The notes under the pieces: model-generated | Databases searched by the model: none | The model's input: only the letters and a program-made list of their open reading frames with translations | Told to the model about the DNA's origin: nothing | In this document: positions 10,079 through 19,992 of the stretch, piece by piece | How positions within the stretch are numbered: position 1 is the first letter of the stretch | How the letters are laid out: each line of letters begins with the position of its first letter | Position numbers and translations under genes: made by a program | Origin: Rhodopirellula europaea 6C | GTDB taxonomy: Bacteria > Planctomycetota > Planctomycetia > Pirellulales > Pirellulaceae | DNA length: 56,966 bases | Assembly: GCF_000338295.1 (NCBI RefSeq) | Contig: NZ_ANMO01000253.1 | Span: 1 to 56,966, forward strand | Reading direction: 5' to 3'

Positions 10079-11170
10079 TCAGTTCAGTTCGTCGGCGCGA
10101 TCGGCTGGCCCGCACAAATGACGCTGCAAGTAGCTGGCTCGCTGGACATTCCGATCGCTGGTCGTCAACACTCGGCCGTGCAGCTTTTGCAAGTGAGCTG
10201 GCTGGGTGTGGATGAACAATTTGTTGATCGTTGCCAATTGCACGTCGTCGATCAGCCCCAGGTTCACGCCCATGCGAACCTTGGACAAGTAGTGCATCGT
10301 CTCTTCGCTGCTGATCTTCCGCGCCGTGCTGAGAATCCCCAGAGCGCGGCTGACATCGTCATGCAGATCTTGCTGGCCCTTGTCGATTAAAAATTCGCGA
10401 GCTTTGCGTTCGTAATCGATGATCCGCGGCACGACCTCTTGGCCGACCATTTCCAGCAACTCTTTCTCGGTGTGCCCGAGCGTTACCTGGTTGCTGACCT
10501 GATAGAAATCGCCTGTGTACTGCGAACCTTCACCGTACAATCCACGGACGGTCACATTGATCCGCTGCATACTGCGGAACACTTTTTCGATTTGCTGAGT
10601 GATCACTAAACCAGGCAAATGCAGCATCACGCTGACGCGCAGCCCCGTGCCAACGTTGGTTGGGCACGCCGTCAGGTAGCCGAATTTATTGTGAAAGGCG
10701 TACAGCACCTCGCCTTCGATCGCATCGTCGATCCGGTCGATTTGTTCCCACGCGCTAACCAGATCCAGACCACTGTGCATCACCTGAATGCGCAAGTGGT
10801 CCTCTTCGTTGATCATCACCGAGTATTGTTCGCTGGGATCAATCGCCACGGCGCGGCTGCCTTCCGAATCAGCGATTTCCCGGCTGATGAGTTGGCGTTC
10901 GACCAAAAATTGGCGATCCACCTCGCTCAGCGTCGCGATGTCGACGTAGGGGATTTCGTCCCAATCGGGCAAATTCTCCAGCCGCGAACGAACCTGACGT
11001 TCGATCTTTTCACGATCCTCGGGGCTGCATTTTCGGATGAATGGGAATCCCGCCAAATTGCGGGCCAATCGAATGCGGCTGCTGATCACGATATCGGATT
11101 CCGGGCCCGTGCCACGCAACCATTCACCGCTGTTTTTGACCAACACCGACAAGTCGGTGGCTTCTTTCAT
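10079..11170 (-). CDS. mcsB: Protein-arginine kinase, ATP:guanido phosphotransferase family
   Basis: A 363-residue McsB-like kinase. In Bacillus, McsB phosphorylates arginines on proteins and so marks them for ClpCP. The start at 11170 overlaps the mcsA stop (ATGA), which fixes the frame start; a longer open frame upstream lies inside mcsA. Guanido-kinase motifs are clear: VISSRIRLARN (28-38), NEEDHLRIQ (121-129), CPTNVGTG with Cys169, and GLYGEGSQ. Near the C terminus RNVQRA (340-345) resembles the RDxxRA phosphoarginine-binding motif of McsB, with Asp replaced by Asn. The overlap with mcsA supports the McsA-McsB pair over a metabolic arginine kinase. No ctsR or clpC is adjacent in this window. 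Confidence 0.9.
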   Translation of the reverse strand: MKEATDLSVLVKNSGEWLRGTGPESDIVISSRIRLARNLAGFPFIRKCSPEDREKIERQVRSRLENLPDWDEIPYVDIATLSEVDRQFLVERQLISREIADSEGSRAVAIDPSEQYSVMINEEDHLRIQVMHSGLDLVSAWEQIDRIDDAIEGEVLYAFHNKFGYLTACPTNVGTGLRVSVMLHLPGLVITQQIEKVFRSMQRINVTVRGLYGEGSQYTGDFYQVSNQVTLGHTEKELLEMVGQEVVPRIIDYERKAREFLIDKGQQDLHDDVSRALGILSTARKISSEETMHYLSKVRMGVNLGLIDDVQLATINKLFIHTQPAHLQKLHGRVLTTSDRNVQRASYLQRHLCGPADRADELN

Positions 11171-11688
11171 ATCGCGTTTCCTCGACGTTTTGGCTCGCCT
11201 TGGATCGCGTTGATCTGATCTCGCAATTCGGACGCTCGTTCGTATTCTTCTCGTTCCACCGCGGCTTCCATTTCTTTTCGCAAACGGATCAGATCCGCCT
11301 GAGAATCCGCGGTCGCGGCCGCTCGTGTGGGCCGCTTTCCGGTGTGTTCCAGTGAGTCGTGAATGTTGATCAACAACGGTTTGAGGTCTGCTTCGAAGTG
11401 GTCGTAGTCCAGGGGGCACCCCAACCGTCCGGAATTGCGAAATTCAAAGAAAGTGATCCCGCAGACGGGGCATTCTTTTTGGTCCAGCTTCCGCAATTCT
11501 TCCTTGGTTTGGCCCAATTGCAGCTGCTTGGCCAAGGCACCCGCGACGCTGGAAACCGGCGTTGGTTCGCCCTTTTGCAACACGTTACGAGCGTGCTGCT
11601 CGCACAAGTGCAACACTTGCGGTCCATCGGGTTCGGTCAATTCGGTGATGTGGAAAGTCGCCGGCTTATCGCAGTACTGGCATTTCAT
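11167..11688 (-). CDS. mcsA: McsA-like zinc-binding activator with UVR motif
   Basis: A 173-residue protein. I chose the ATG at 11688 (MKCQYCDKPATFHITEL) because it places the first zinc ligands at the N terminus, as in the family. Cysteine pairs CQYC (3/6) and CPVC (73/76), plus Cys29, His32 and Cys91, suggest two zinc sites. Residues 133-162 form a UVR (UvrB/UvrC) coiled motif with RLRKEMEAAVEREEYERA. In Firmicutes, McsA binds and activates McsB. Its 4-base overlap with the kinase gene implies translational coupling and a working pair here. UVR-motif proteins are sometimes annotated as excinuclease subunits, but nothing else here is nuclease-like. It is probably the first gene of the mcsA-mcsB-uvrA-topA unit. 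Confidence 0.88.
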   Translation of the reverse strand: MKCQYCDKPATFHITELTEPDGPQVLHLCEQHARNVLQKGEPTPVSSVAGALAKQLQLGQTKEELRKLDQKECPVCGITFFEFRNSGRLGCPLDYDHFEADLKPLLINIHDSLEHTGKRPTRAAATADSQADLIRLRKEMEAAVEREEYERASELRDQINAIQGEPKRRGNAI

Positions 11689-12043
11689 GAGAGTCTCGCA
11701 GGATGGCTCGCTAATTTCGTGACACTGGTTCCGTGTCCTTGAACGTCCCGTGTTCAAGGCTCTCTGCTCTTCCGAGCTCTCTCACCCTGGATCGGGTCAA
11801 AAATTCTGCTCAGGAATCTTGCTCTGGCTTCCGTGGCACGATGCGGAATTCGCGATACGAAGCGAACTTCGCGGCACGTTTGCTGTCATGGTCGGCATCA
11901 CGGCTCCGTGATGACCGCCCGTGGAGGCGGACTCGTTCACGCCTTGGAATTCTATCGCTGGCCAACCCGGTTTCCAAGCCCGCCGTCGCACTTCACACTA
12001 TCGCAACGTCCCAACGCGCCGAAACTTCATGCTTGGAAACCTC
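11689..12043. other. Divergent intergenic region between mcsA and trpE
   Basis: This gap separates two genes pointing away from each other, so it should hold promoters for both. No open frame with protein-like composition was found. A short perfect hairpin lies at 11737-11759 and is listed separately. I cannot assign -35/-10 boxes with confidence. Confidence 0.5.
11737..11759. promoter_or_regulatory. Perfect 8-bp inverted repeat upstream of mcsA
   Basis: CCTTGAAC (11737-11744) pairs exactly with GTTCAAGG (11752-11759) around a 7-base loop, about 50 bases upstream of the mcsA start. It could be an operator or a leader hairpin. It does not match the CtsR direct repeat or the CIRCE element, and there is no T-run typical of a terminator. 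Confidence 0.3.
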
Positions 12044-13564
12044 ATGCACCAACCGCCGCTTTCGTCGTTCGAATCGCTGGCCCGTCGGTTCGACTTCGTT
12101 CCCGTCTACCGACGCTTGCTTTCTGATACGTTGACCCCCGTCACGGCGTTCATGCACTTGGACGATGGGGGCCCCGCTTTCCTGATCGAAAGCGTGATCG
12201 GTGGCGAAAAGGTGGGACGTTTCAGCTTCCTGGGCTCTCGACCACTGGCCCGATTCACCGCCAAAGGCAACACGGTTCAGCGAACCAACCTGTCCACCGG
12301 CGAAGTCGTTGAATCCCAGTGCGACGATCCACTGAACGCGTTTCGTGAGAGTTTTCAGGACCGCACGGCAACCCTGGACGGGCTGCCTCCGTTCATCGGC
12401 GGAGCAATCGGGTACGCGGGCTACGATGTGGTCCGATATGTCGAGAATTTGCCGGACACCACCGAAGACGACCGAAACCTCCCCGACCTGAACTTCGCCT
12501 TTTATCACACCCTGTGTGTATTCGACCACGTCGACAAAACCATCACGGTGGTCTCCCTGGCCGATTGTCGCGGCATCGATGAGGAAACGGACTCAGCCGC
12601 CATTTCCGACGCTCGGCAAGCCGCCGCCGAAGAAGTCGACCAAACGATCAAGCGTCTGACGACCAGCCCACCGGATCTCCGAGTGGACGAGATCATCGAA
12701 GAAGACCAACGGCAACCGCTGCCGGTCGAGTCCAACTTCACCCGCGAGTCCTTCTGCGACGCGGTTCGCCACTGTGTCGAATACATTCGCGCGGGCGATA
12801 TCTTCCAGGTCGTCCCCAGCCAGCGACTGACCGTCAAAAGCGACGTCGATCCTTTCGCGGTCTACCGATCGCTGCGAGTCGTCAATCCGTCGCCGTTCAT
12901 GTTCTTCGTCCGCAACCCTGAATGCGTTTTGGTTGGTTGCTCGCCGGAGATCATGTGCCGGGTAAAAGACCGTGAGGTCACCGTGCGACCGCTGGCGGGA
13001 ACACGGCCCCGTGGCGCGACTGAAAAAGAGGACAAGGCTCTCGAGAAAGATCTGCTGGCCGACCCCAAGGAACGTGCCGAACACGTGATGCTGGTCGACC
13101 TGGGTCGCAACGACATCGGCCGGATTGCCGAATTCGGCACCGTGGACCTGACCGAGATCATGGTGATCGAGCGATACAGCCACGTGATGCACATCAGCAG
13201 CGAAGTGCGAGGCAAACTGCGGGAAGGCCTGGACGCGTTTGATGCTTTGAAATCGTGCTTGCCCGCGGGAACCGTTTCAGGTGCTCCCAAAGTCCGTGCG
13301 ATGCAGGTCATCGACGAGATCGAACCGCACCGTCGCGGCCCGTATGGTGGCGCGGTCGGCTACATCGACTACCGAGGCAACATGGACACATGCTTGGCGC
13401 TCCGCACGATCGTGCATCACAACGGGGCGTATCATGTGCAAGCCGGTTGCGGAGTCGTCGCCGACAGCAACCCCGACTCGGAATACGAAGAAACGCTCAA
13501 CAAGGCCCGCGCCCTGATCGCCGCCATCGAGTGGACCATCGCCCGAGAATCCCGCAACGCCTGA
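12044..13564 (+). CDS. trpE: Anthranilate synthase component I
   Basis: A chorismate-binding enzyme of about 506 residues that makes anthranilate from chorismate in tryptophan synthesis, normally with a TrpG glutaminase partner that is not in this window. The ATG at 12044 is preferred because GGAAA lies 6-7 bases before it; an in-frame ATG at 12029 is the alternative. The N-terminal region has FLIESVIGGEKVGRFSF, the allosteric tryptophan-site signature. The catalytic domain shows PLAGTRPRG, VDLGRNDIGR, SHVMHISSEV, LPAGTVSGAPKVRAM and GPYGGAVGYID. Length and motifs fit TrpE better than PabB or a salicylate synthase. It stands alone, divergent from mcsA. Confidence 0.94.
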   Translation: MHQPPLSSFESLARRFDFVPVYRRLLSDTLTPVTAFMHLDDGGPAFLIESVIGGEKVGRFSFLGSRPLARFTAKGNTVQRTNLSTGEVVESQCDDPLNAFRESFQDRTATLDGLPPFIGGAIGYAGYDVVRYVENLPDTTEDDRNLPDLNFAFYHTLCVFDHVDKTITVVSLADCRGIDEETDSAAISDARQAAAEEVDQTIKRLTTSPPDLRVDEIIEEDQRQPLPVESNFTRESFCDAVRHCVEYIRAGDIFQVVPSQRLTVKSDVDPFAVYRSLRVVNPSPFMFFVRNPECVLVGCSPEIMCRVKDREVTVRPLAGTRPRGATEKEDKALEKDLLADPKERAEHVMLVDLGRNDIGRIAEFGTVDLTEIMVIERYSHVMHISSEVRGKLREGLDAFDALKSCLPAGTVSGAPKVRAMQVIDEIEPHRRGPYGGAVGYIDYRGNMDTCLALRTIVHHNGAYHVQAGCGVVADSNPDSEYEETLNKARALIAAIEWTIARESRNA

Positions 13565-13743
13565 CACGATATCGCCCATCGACAACCACTCGTCGATTGT
13601 AACGAGTACTTCAATTTGGTTGACTTCCAAAGCGTCACCTCGGATACCAACCCAACTCCCAGTAGCGATTAGGAATTGCCAATATTTCACGAAAACTGCT
13701 CATCTCAACGCTCATCACGCAAATTTGAACATCGCTTGCAACA

Positions 13744-15078
13744 ATGTCTTACAACAAAACAAAGCTTGCGGAATACCTTGAGAGAATCGTTCGGAACACG
13801 ACCACGGATCGGACGCAAGTCAATTTAGATGAACCTGGTTCAATTCTCGGCGGATCTGGCTCGAGAGTGGAAATCACCGGAAGGGGTGGCAAACAGATAC
13901 TCGGCCCGATGAACAATGCCGCTCACCCTACTCTCTACATCAACAGGGAAGGGGTAGCAGCAAAGAATGACTTTGCAAACGAGTGCTTAAAAGACAGAGA
14001 GTTTGCGACACGAGTTGGCAGTGTCGCTCTCTCAAAACAATTGGATGAAATACTAAAGACACTAGTGCCAAATGTGCCTTCAGACATCAACTATGTTGAA
14101 GTCGTTTCGAAAGACGTCTTGAAGAAGCTACGTTCGAGCATCGTCCGATGGCAAGTTAAGCTGCCGATTACTAACTTGCAAATCAACGACAGCACAAAGA
14201 TCGGGAATGTTACATTCATGCCACGGTCATTCGGAGTTATCGAAAACACGAGAATGGCATTAGATCACCGAGGACCTGCCGATCACGCCGCTGACATCTT
14301 GGAAAAAGCGAATGTGCTCAATTTCATGAATGACATTGCGAATCAAGGATCGGCGTGGGCGTTGACCGAAGTTGATGCACATTCCGAGAGGATAGTCCAC
14401 GCTGCCACCGAAGAAGTCGAAACGGCTGTAAACACAGTCCGTGCATTCACTCGGGTATTCCATTCGCTTTCAGCTGCCGCCGCCTTCGGTCTGCCGTATG
14501 AAATGCGGTCGGGTAATACTGGATACATTGCAACTTCTGACAGCGGAATAGAAATCAAATGGGACAGGAAGGGCTCCTACGCTCCGTTTACGATTAACAA
14601 CTCTGTCCTCGGACATTTGAACGAACATTTCAACTTTGAGAATTTCTCCAGAATTGCCGGAACAAAGTGGGCTGAACTCAACACGCTTGAACATTCGTTA
14701 AGAGTTGCCACTCAATGGCTGGGCCGATCAATCGTCGCCACCACGCTCGCAGACGCCTTCACCCTGTGTGCGGTAAGTCTTGAACGATTGCTTGTCTGCG
14801 ATGGCGAAGAGACGACTGTCGAAAAATTTGCTGACCGGTTGGCCTACCTTCTATCAAACGATGGCAGTGAACAGAAAGTAATTCACAAGGCATCCAAACG
14901 ACTGTACGGCATTCGTTCCAAAATCGTCCATGCTGGGTTCGAAGCAGTTGAGACACAACAACGCCAAGAAATTGAAAACTTAGCGTTGAATGCGTTGCTC
15001 GCCGTCTCAAACCAACTACAAACGCTCGACACACACGCGAAGCTGCGTGGAATGCTACACGACAAAAAGTTTTCATAG
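13744..15078 (+). CDS. Unknown protein with C-terminal ApeA-like HEPN domain
   Basis: A 444-residue protein with no signal peptide or membrane segment. The last 110 or so residues match the pattern of ApeA-like HEPN domains: a helix with LERLLVCDGEE, then FADRLAYLL, then LYGIRSKIVHAG. Arg391 and His396 there form the Rx4H motif typical of HEPN ribonucleases. The N-terminal 330 residues are not recognised; they contain beta-rich and charged stretches and may be a sensor region. The base composition is visibly richer in A and T than in the flanking genes, with many AAA, CAA and GAA codons, which suggests acquisition by transfer. There is no antitoxin-like partner next to it. HEPN proteins of this type act in abortive infection (ApeA), toxin-antitoxin pairs and RNA processing; the role here is inferred, not shown. 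Confidence 0.75.
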   Translation: MSYNKTKLAEYLERIVRNTTTDRTQVNLDEPGSILGGSGSRVEITGRGGKQILGPMNNAAHPTLYINREGVAAKNDFANECLKDREFATRVGSVALSKQLDEILKTLVPNVPSDINYVEVVSKDVLKKLRSSIVRWQVKLPITNLQINDSTKIGNVTFMPRSFGVIENTRMALDHRGPADHAADILEKANVLNFMNDIANQGSAWALTEVDAHSERIVHAATEEVETAVNTVRAFTRVFHSLSAAAAFGLPYEMRSGNTGYIATSDSGIEIKWDRKGSYAPFTINNSVLGHLNEHFNFENFSRIAGTKWAELNTLEHSLRVATQWLGRSIVATTLADAFTLCAVSLERLLVCDGEETTVEKFADRLAYLLSNDGSEQKVIHKASKRLYGIRSKIVHAGFEAVETQQRQEIENLALNALLAVSNQLQTLDTHAKLRGMLHDKKFS

Positions 15079-15261
15079 CGCACACGGGTAAGTATCTCTG
15101 GCGGATCAAAACTCTTGCGAATGCTAGCTGGCTCAACTGACGGGAGCGCCGGCATCGAAAGGTCAACTCACCGACCAAAGATTTAACTTCAACCAACTCG
15201 GCAGCGCGAACCGGTTTGTCCACGCTGCCAAGATCGATCATCAGCGAGCCTCAAAGCCGAC

Positions 15262-18200
15262 TCACTTCTTGCGGACTTCGATGACGTACTTCAACAAGTC
15301 GTTGAACTCTTTGCGGTTTTTCATCTGCCGCATCAAGTTCTCGGGCATCAACGACACCTCCGACTCGATCACATCCTCGACATCGTCCTGTGCAATCGTG
15401 ATGGGTTCCGGTTGAGCGAGATTGCGTAGCACAATCTCGTCGTCGTTCTCACTCACACGAATGCCAGTGAAGATCTGACCATCCGCCGTCAGCACGCTCA
15501 CCTGCGCGTAGTCCTTGTCGATCAACTTCGAAGGGCGGAGCAGGGCATCGACCAGTTCTTCGTTCGTGCGTTTGGTCGTTGCCTTTTCCAGATCTGGACC
15601 CATTCGAACGGTGCCCGCTGGTGGCGAGTGACACGCGAAGCAGGCTGCGGATGATTCATGGAACAACCGTTTGCCACGCTGGAAATTCCCCTTCGCCAAA
15701 GCGACCTGAGCCAGCTTGCCCGGCGAAGCGGTCAGCAACTCCTTCTCTAACGCCTCGTTCGAGAACACTTCTGTCTCCGGCGTGACGTTCTCATCCATCA
15801 GATCCTTCTCCAGCGGATGCAGCTTGAGAATCTCTTCGGGTTTGTAGAACGTCGTCCGGCCTTTGGTCTCTTCGCGAACGCGGGCGACGGACTCAGGACT
15901 GACAACCGAGGCTTCATTCCCCCAGGTGTTCCGCACGAAGGTCAGAACCGCGGCCATTTCATCATCCTTCAACAAGGAGCGGAACGCGGTCATGGGCGGC
16001 ACGCCTCGGGCAGGGTCGTAAGTCTTCCCAGCCACAGTCATTTTGCCCCACACGCCATGCAGAGCCATCTTGATCAGTCGATCCTCACTCCCGTTGACCC
16101 AGGGGCTGCCGACCAGTGGTGGGTAGACATTGGGAGTTCCCTTGCCGTGCGTCATGTGGCAAGTCGCACAGTGCGATTCGCGCTGATAGATCGTCGCGCC
16201 CAACTCGTACGTCTTCTTGTCTGCCGGGCTGAGGTGCTTGGGTGTGTCAAACTTGACGAACTCAAGTTCCGCCGGCGCGGCAAACTCGCTTCCGCCCTTC
16301 GTATCAACGTTTTCCCAAAAGTGACGAACCGTCTTGGCAGCGACAACCGCATGCCGGACATCCGATTCCAACAATTGGTTCAGCAACGCTTGGTTCTTGA
16401 CTCCATTTCGTTGGTGCAACCAAAGTGCTTCCAACAAGTGGTGGGCTTCCGTTTCATCATTGGGATCGAAATCGGCCATCCACTTTTGCGTCGCCGCGAT
16501 GACTTTGTCCGAGTCATGTTGAGTGAGCTCGATTCGAGTCCGATGCCGCACGCCATTGACGGGATGCTTGAGATTGTCAAGCAAAACCTCGATGGGCTGC
16601 CCCGCGATTTTGACGGGTTTTTGCAGAGGACGATCCTTGACTGTCAATCGGAAAATTCGGCCGTGAGCGTGGTCGCGATTGGGGTCACGAATGTTGTGCT
16701 GCATGTGACCAATGATCGCGTTGTGCCAATCGGAAACATACAGAGCACCGTCCTCGCCAACGACAGCATCGGTGGGACGGAAGTTGCGGTCGTCACTGTT
16801 GAGCAACTCCAACCCAGGTGTTCCCCAGACCTCACCGAACTCTCGATGTTTCTCTTCCGGATTGGCGGAAGCAATCTCAATGTCCACGGAAGCGACAACA
16901 TCATCGCCATCAAAGAACTCGATCTTGCCGTTGTTGAAACGGTCTTCGAAGCCTTTGCGGTTCCAAACTTTGAACTCGGAGATCTGCACGGGCGACGGGA
17001 AGTCACCTCGCATCCACGGGTCCTTCTGCGGCGAAGTGTGAGCGAAGTTTCCCTTGTCGCCATCGACGAGCCGTTGGACAGGAAAAGCTCCGTTGTTGTA
17101 TTCGCTCGATTGTTTCAGATTGGCCGTTTTCGCGATGTTCTTGCCGCCACTGAAAATCTCCACTTCCGAGAGATTCATCTGCTGCCGGCCGTTCACGCTG
17201 AGCTTGAACCCGGTGATCTTGGCATCCTTCAGGGCAGGGTGGTCAACCGTGATCAGACCACCACCTCGCGTGATTTTGACATACGCTGGCTCCTCCGGCG
17301 TCGAATCCGCGGAGTCTTCCTCCACGACGTCCCCTTCTCGGTCCAGCTTGTACTGCTTGACTCCCAAGAATCCGATCGTGTTACAGATCAAGATGTCGTT
17401 TTGCAGTTCTTCAGGGAAATGCTCCGAAGACAAAATCGCATTCGCTGCCACCGGACGAAACTCTTTTTCCAGCAATTGGTGCATCTTGAAGCCGTTGCCC
17501 TCAGGACGCACTTGGTAGCAACGCCCACCGGTTCCGTCGCTGGCATAGCAATACCCCCAGTAGTCAAAACTGGTCCCGTGCGGATTGGGTGAGTTGCCTG
17601 CGTGTGGAGTGATCGCGAACGTCAGCGGGTCAAAGCGGTACATGCCCGACGCACCGATGTTCAGGTTTTGCTTCCACGGGGTCTCGTGATTGTGAACGAG
17701 GAAAATCCCGCTTTGCCAATAGATCCCACCGTCTGGCCCATAAACCAAATTGTTCGCAGCGTGGTGAGTGTCCGAGGTACCGAGCCCTTGCAGAATGGGG
17801 TATCGCACGTCGGCCTTGTCATCTCCATCGGTGTCCTTCAAGAACAACAAATCAGGACCAGACGTGACAACCACACCCCCGTTCCAAAACTCGAAACCGA
17901 GCGGGTTGTGAACGTGGGCGAAGATCTTGCGGACGTCGGCTTTGCCATCGTTGTCGGTGTCTTCCAAGATCATCAGGGAATCATTCATCTCCTTCCCTGG
18001 TTCCCACTTTGGGTAAGTGTTCCAGCTCGCAACCCACAGGCGCCCCTTCGCGTCGACTTGCATTTGGACAGGGTTGGCCAAATCGGGAAATTGAACTTCC
18101 GATGCGAAAACGTTGAGCTCATAGCCGTCCGGCACGTTGATCTTCGACAGCGACTCCTCGGGACTGAGGTACTCAACGCTGCCCTCTTTCATCGCACTGG

Positions 18201-19227
18201 AACTGGCACTCCCGCCACCAATGTTTGAGATCACCTTGACTGGCGGAGGCACGTTGCTGTCATCCGCTTGCAAGGTTCGCCCCTGAGTTGCCGCCCAAAT
18301 CACTTTATCGCGATTAGCGGTCATTACGTCGAGCATCACCAACTCGTGCTTCAGCACCTCTGCGTTGCTTTGTCCATCCACGAAGGTCAACGTGGAACGA
18401 CTGCCCCAGATGTCATTGCCGTCGGTTGCCCGGTAACGATTGTGCCAGTGCCAGTTTTTATCTTTGACCGCGTCATACAGAAGATCCAATTCTGCATCCG
18501 CAGCGGGCTCGTCATCAAGCAACGCCCGCGAAATGATTCCGGCAAGCTTTTTGTACCCGGCTGCGTTGAGGTGAACGCCGTTGAGTGTGAGTTGCTCGGA
18601 ACTCGATTGGAACAACTGGAAGGTTGGCGAAAACAAATCGACAAAGGTCACACCGGTTTCCTCGGCCGCTTCACGAGTCGCCTCGGTGTAGGCCGCCAAG
18701 TTCGCATTCAATTCCGTGCCATCGGGCAGGTTCGGGTCGCCGGTGTTCTCGTAGGCAATCGGACTGAACAGAACGAAACGCACGTCCGCCCCATGGTCCT
18801 TTCGCGCCTCGGTGTACCGCTGCACCAGCTTGATCAATTCATCGCGATACGCGTCCGCTTTCTCAGCTCCAGCAAACGATTCATTGAAACCATAGAAAGA
18901 AAAGACCACATCCGGTGCCACATGGTTCAAATACTCGATGTCATTGGTGAACCCTTTGTTCCTCGGACGCTGATTGACTTTATCGCCCGAAAAACTCATG
19001 TTCCGGAAACTGACGTCGAGTCCCTTCAGTTGGTGTTGAAGGAAAGTTTCGACCCAGGGGTCATGCTGCATCCGATCAGCCAATCCGTTGCCGTAGATGG
19101 CGACCACGTCGTTTGACCGGAACTCAAAATCGTCCTGCGCGTCAGCTCGCTGCGTGATGGCCGGCATGACGCTGGCACATAGAAAGAAAAGGCTCCATTG
19201 GAGGACTGTCATGATCCTTTGCGGCAT
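15262..19227 (-). CDS. Secreted PVC-type heme-binding protein with degenerate SGNH domain, beta-propeller, discoidin-like insert and cytochrome c
   Basis: About 1321 residues. The ATG at 19227 gives a signal peptide ([22 protein letters not shown]) and follows a GAGAAAG box; a start at 19272 is possible. The layout in order is an SGNH/GDSL-hydrolase-like domain (about 35-270), a glucose-dehydrogenase-like propeller of the planctomycete membrane-bound dehydrogenase type (about 370-690, [22 protein letters not shown]), a discoidin-like sandwich inserted at about 710-830 ([14 protein letters not shown]), further propeller ([13 protein letters not shown]), a HEAT-like stretch, and two heme sites, CATCH (about 1030) and CFACH (about 1188). 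Family members are periplasmic and are presumed to pass electrons from sugar oxidation to heme. The SGNH blocks are altered (GNG for GDS, NGVH for DxxH), so that domain probably does not hydrolyse esters. Confidence 0.88.
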   Translation of the reverse strand: MPQRIMTVLQWSLFFLCASVMPAITQRADAQDDFEFRSNDVVAIYGNGLADRMQHDPWVETFLQHQLKGLDVSFRNMSFSGDKVNQRPRNKGFTNDIEYLNHVAPDVVFSFYGFNESFAGAEKADAYRDELIKLVQRYTEARKDHGADVRFVLFSPIAYENTGDPNLPDGTELNANLAAYTEATREAAEETGVTFVDLFSPTFQLFQSSSEQLTLNGVHLNAAGYKKLAGIISRALLDDEPAADAELDLLYDAVKDKNWHWHNRYRATDGNDIWGSRSTLTFVDGQSNAEVLKHELVMLDVMTANRDKVIWAATQGRTLQADDSNVPPPVKVISNIGGGSASSSAMKEGSVEYLSPEESLSKINVPDGYELNVFASEVQFPDLANPVQMQVDAKGRLWVASWNTYPKWEPGKEMNDSLMILEDTDNDGKADVRKIFAHVHNPLGFEFWNGGVVVTSGPDLLFLKDTDGDDKADVRYPILQGLGTSDTHHAANNLVYGPDGGIYWQSGIFLVHNHETPWKQNLNIGASGMYRFDPLTFAITPHAGNSPNPHGTSFDYWGYCYASDGTGGRCYQVRPEGNGFKMHQLLEKEFRPVAANAILSSEHFPEELQNDILICNTIGFLGVKQYKLDREGDVVEEDSADSTPEEPAYVKITRGGGLITVDHPALKDAKITGFKLSVNGRQQMNLSEVEIFSGGKNIAKTANLKQSSEYNNGAFPVQRLVDGDKGNFAHTSPQKDPWMRGDFPSPVQISEFKVWNRKGFEDRFNNGKIEFFDGDDVVASVDIEIASANPEEKHREFGEVWGTPGLELLNSDDRNFRPTDAVVGEDGALYVSDWHNAIIGHMQHNIRDPNRDHAHGRIFRLTVKDRPLQKPVKIAGQPIEVLLDNLKHPVNGVRHRTRIELTQHDSDKVIAATQKWMADFDPNDETEAHHLLEALWLHQRNGVKNQALLNQLLESDVRHAVVAAKTVRHFWENVDTKGGSEFAAPAELEFVKFDTPKHLSPADKKTYELGATIYQRESHCATCHMTHGKGTPNVYPPLVGSPWVNGSEDRLIKMALHGVWGKMTVAGKTYDPARGVPPMTAFRSLLKDDEMAAVLTFVRNTWGNEASVVSPESVARVREETKGRTTFYKPEEILKLHPLEKDLMDENVTPETEVFSNEALEKELLTASPGKLAQVALAKGNFQRGKRLFHESSAACFACHSPPAGTVRMGPDLEKATTKRTNEELVDALLRPSKLIDKDYAQVSVLTADGQIFTGIRVSENDDEIVLRNLAQPEPITIAQDDVEDVIESEVSLMPENLMRQMKNRKEFNDLLKYVIEVRKK

Positions 19228-19992
19228 TGTTCGCTTTCTCAGTTGTCGAATCTTGGAGTGCAATTTCAGCATCTTGTCTGCAGGCCAGCAAAACTGGCTT
19301 CAAACGAAGCATCGTAACGTGGAGCGACCGAACGTGCACGAGTTTTCCGCCATGTCATCGCGGACGTGCACTGCCATTTCCACTTCGCACGAAACAGACA
19401 AGAGCATCAAAGAACGATGCAAAGCGTTCACCAAAGCCAATGCCATGTCGATATGCGACAGTCACTGAATCCTTTGCGACACCCGCTGCACTGGGTCGAT
19501 AAATACAGAGTCGCCAAACACTGGACTGCTAAACACCGTGCCACCATATGGCCATGCCGCGGACCGAACACTCGCTCGAACTAACCCCGCGAGTTCTCGA
19601 GTAATGGCCTGCTTTGTCGAACAATGAATTGATCGCTTGTCGCATCCAGCATTTGGATCGCGGTTTCGACGTGGATGTCTGAAATCGCACGTTGGCCCAC
19701 AACGCCGGTACCGACTGCCAAACTGACTTTGTCCCTCTCTTCCTGCGAGTGCCGAACATGACGACGGCACGCTTCCCCGCTCGTCCTCAGCATTCCCTAT
19801 CCCGGCGTTCCCGCATAATCGTTCTAGGTCACATGCGTGGCCTTCGGCGTGAGGAGTTTCGTCGCTTCTCCCGTTGACGCTGCTGCCCCGTCCGATTGTT
19901 GGTGCAAAAGTCTCTTCAGGCAGCGAATGGAGATCGGTCGTCGGACCATTTCCTTGAAATCAGCGCCAGGCGGTGGCACAGGAGCGGAACGA
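19228..19992. other. Gene-free stretch
   Basis: About 765 bases between the divergent heme-protein gene and the next plus-strand gene. The short open frames here overlap each other on both strands, have arginine/serine-rich random-looking translations and lack ribosome sites. I recognise no RNA gene, repeat or gene remnant. It presumably holds the promoters of both flanking genes. Confidence 0.5.

Noticed and set aside
11171-11419. Longer start for McsB
   Set aside because: The extra 83 residues lie within mcsA in another frame and are Arg/Ser-rich; the ATGA overlap start is better.
15817-17592. 591-codon plus-strand open frame opposite the heme-binding protein
   Set aside because: Antisense shadow; codon bias of the minus-strand gene explains the lack of stops.
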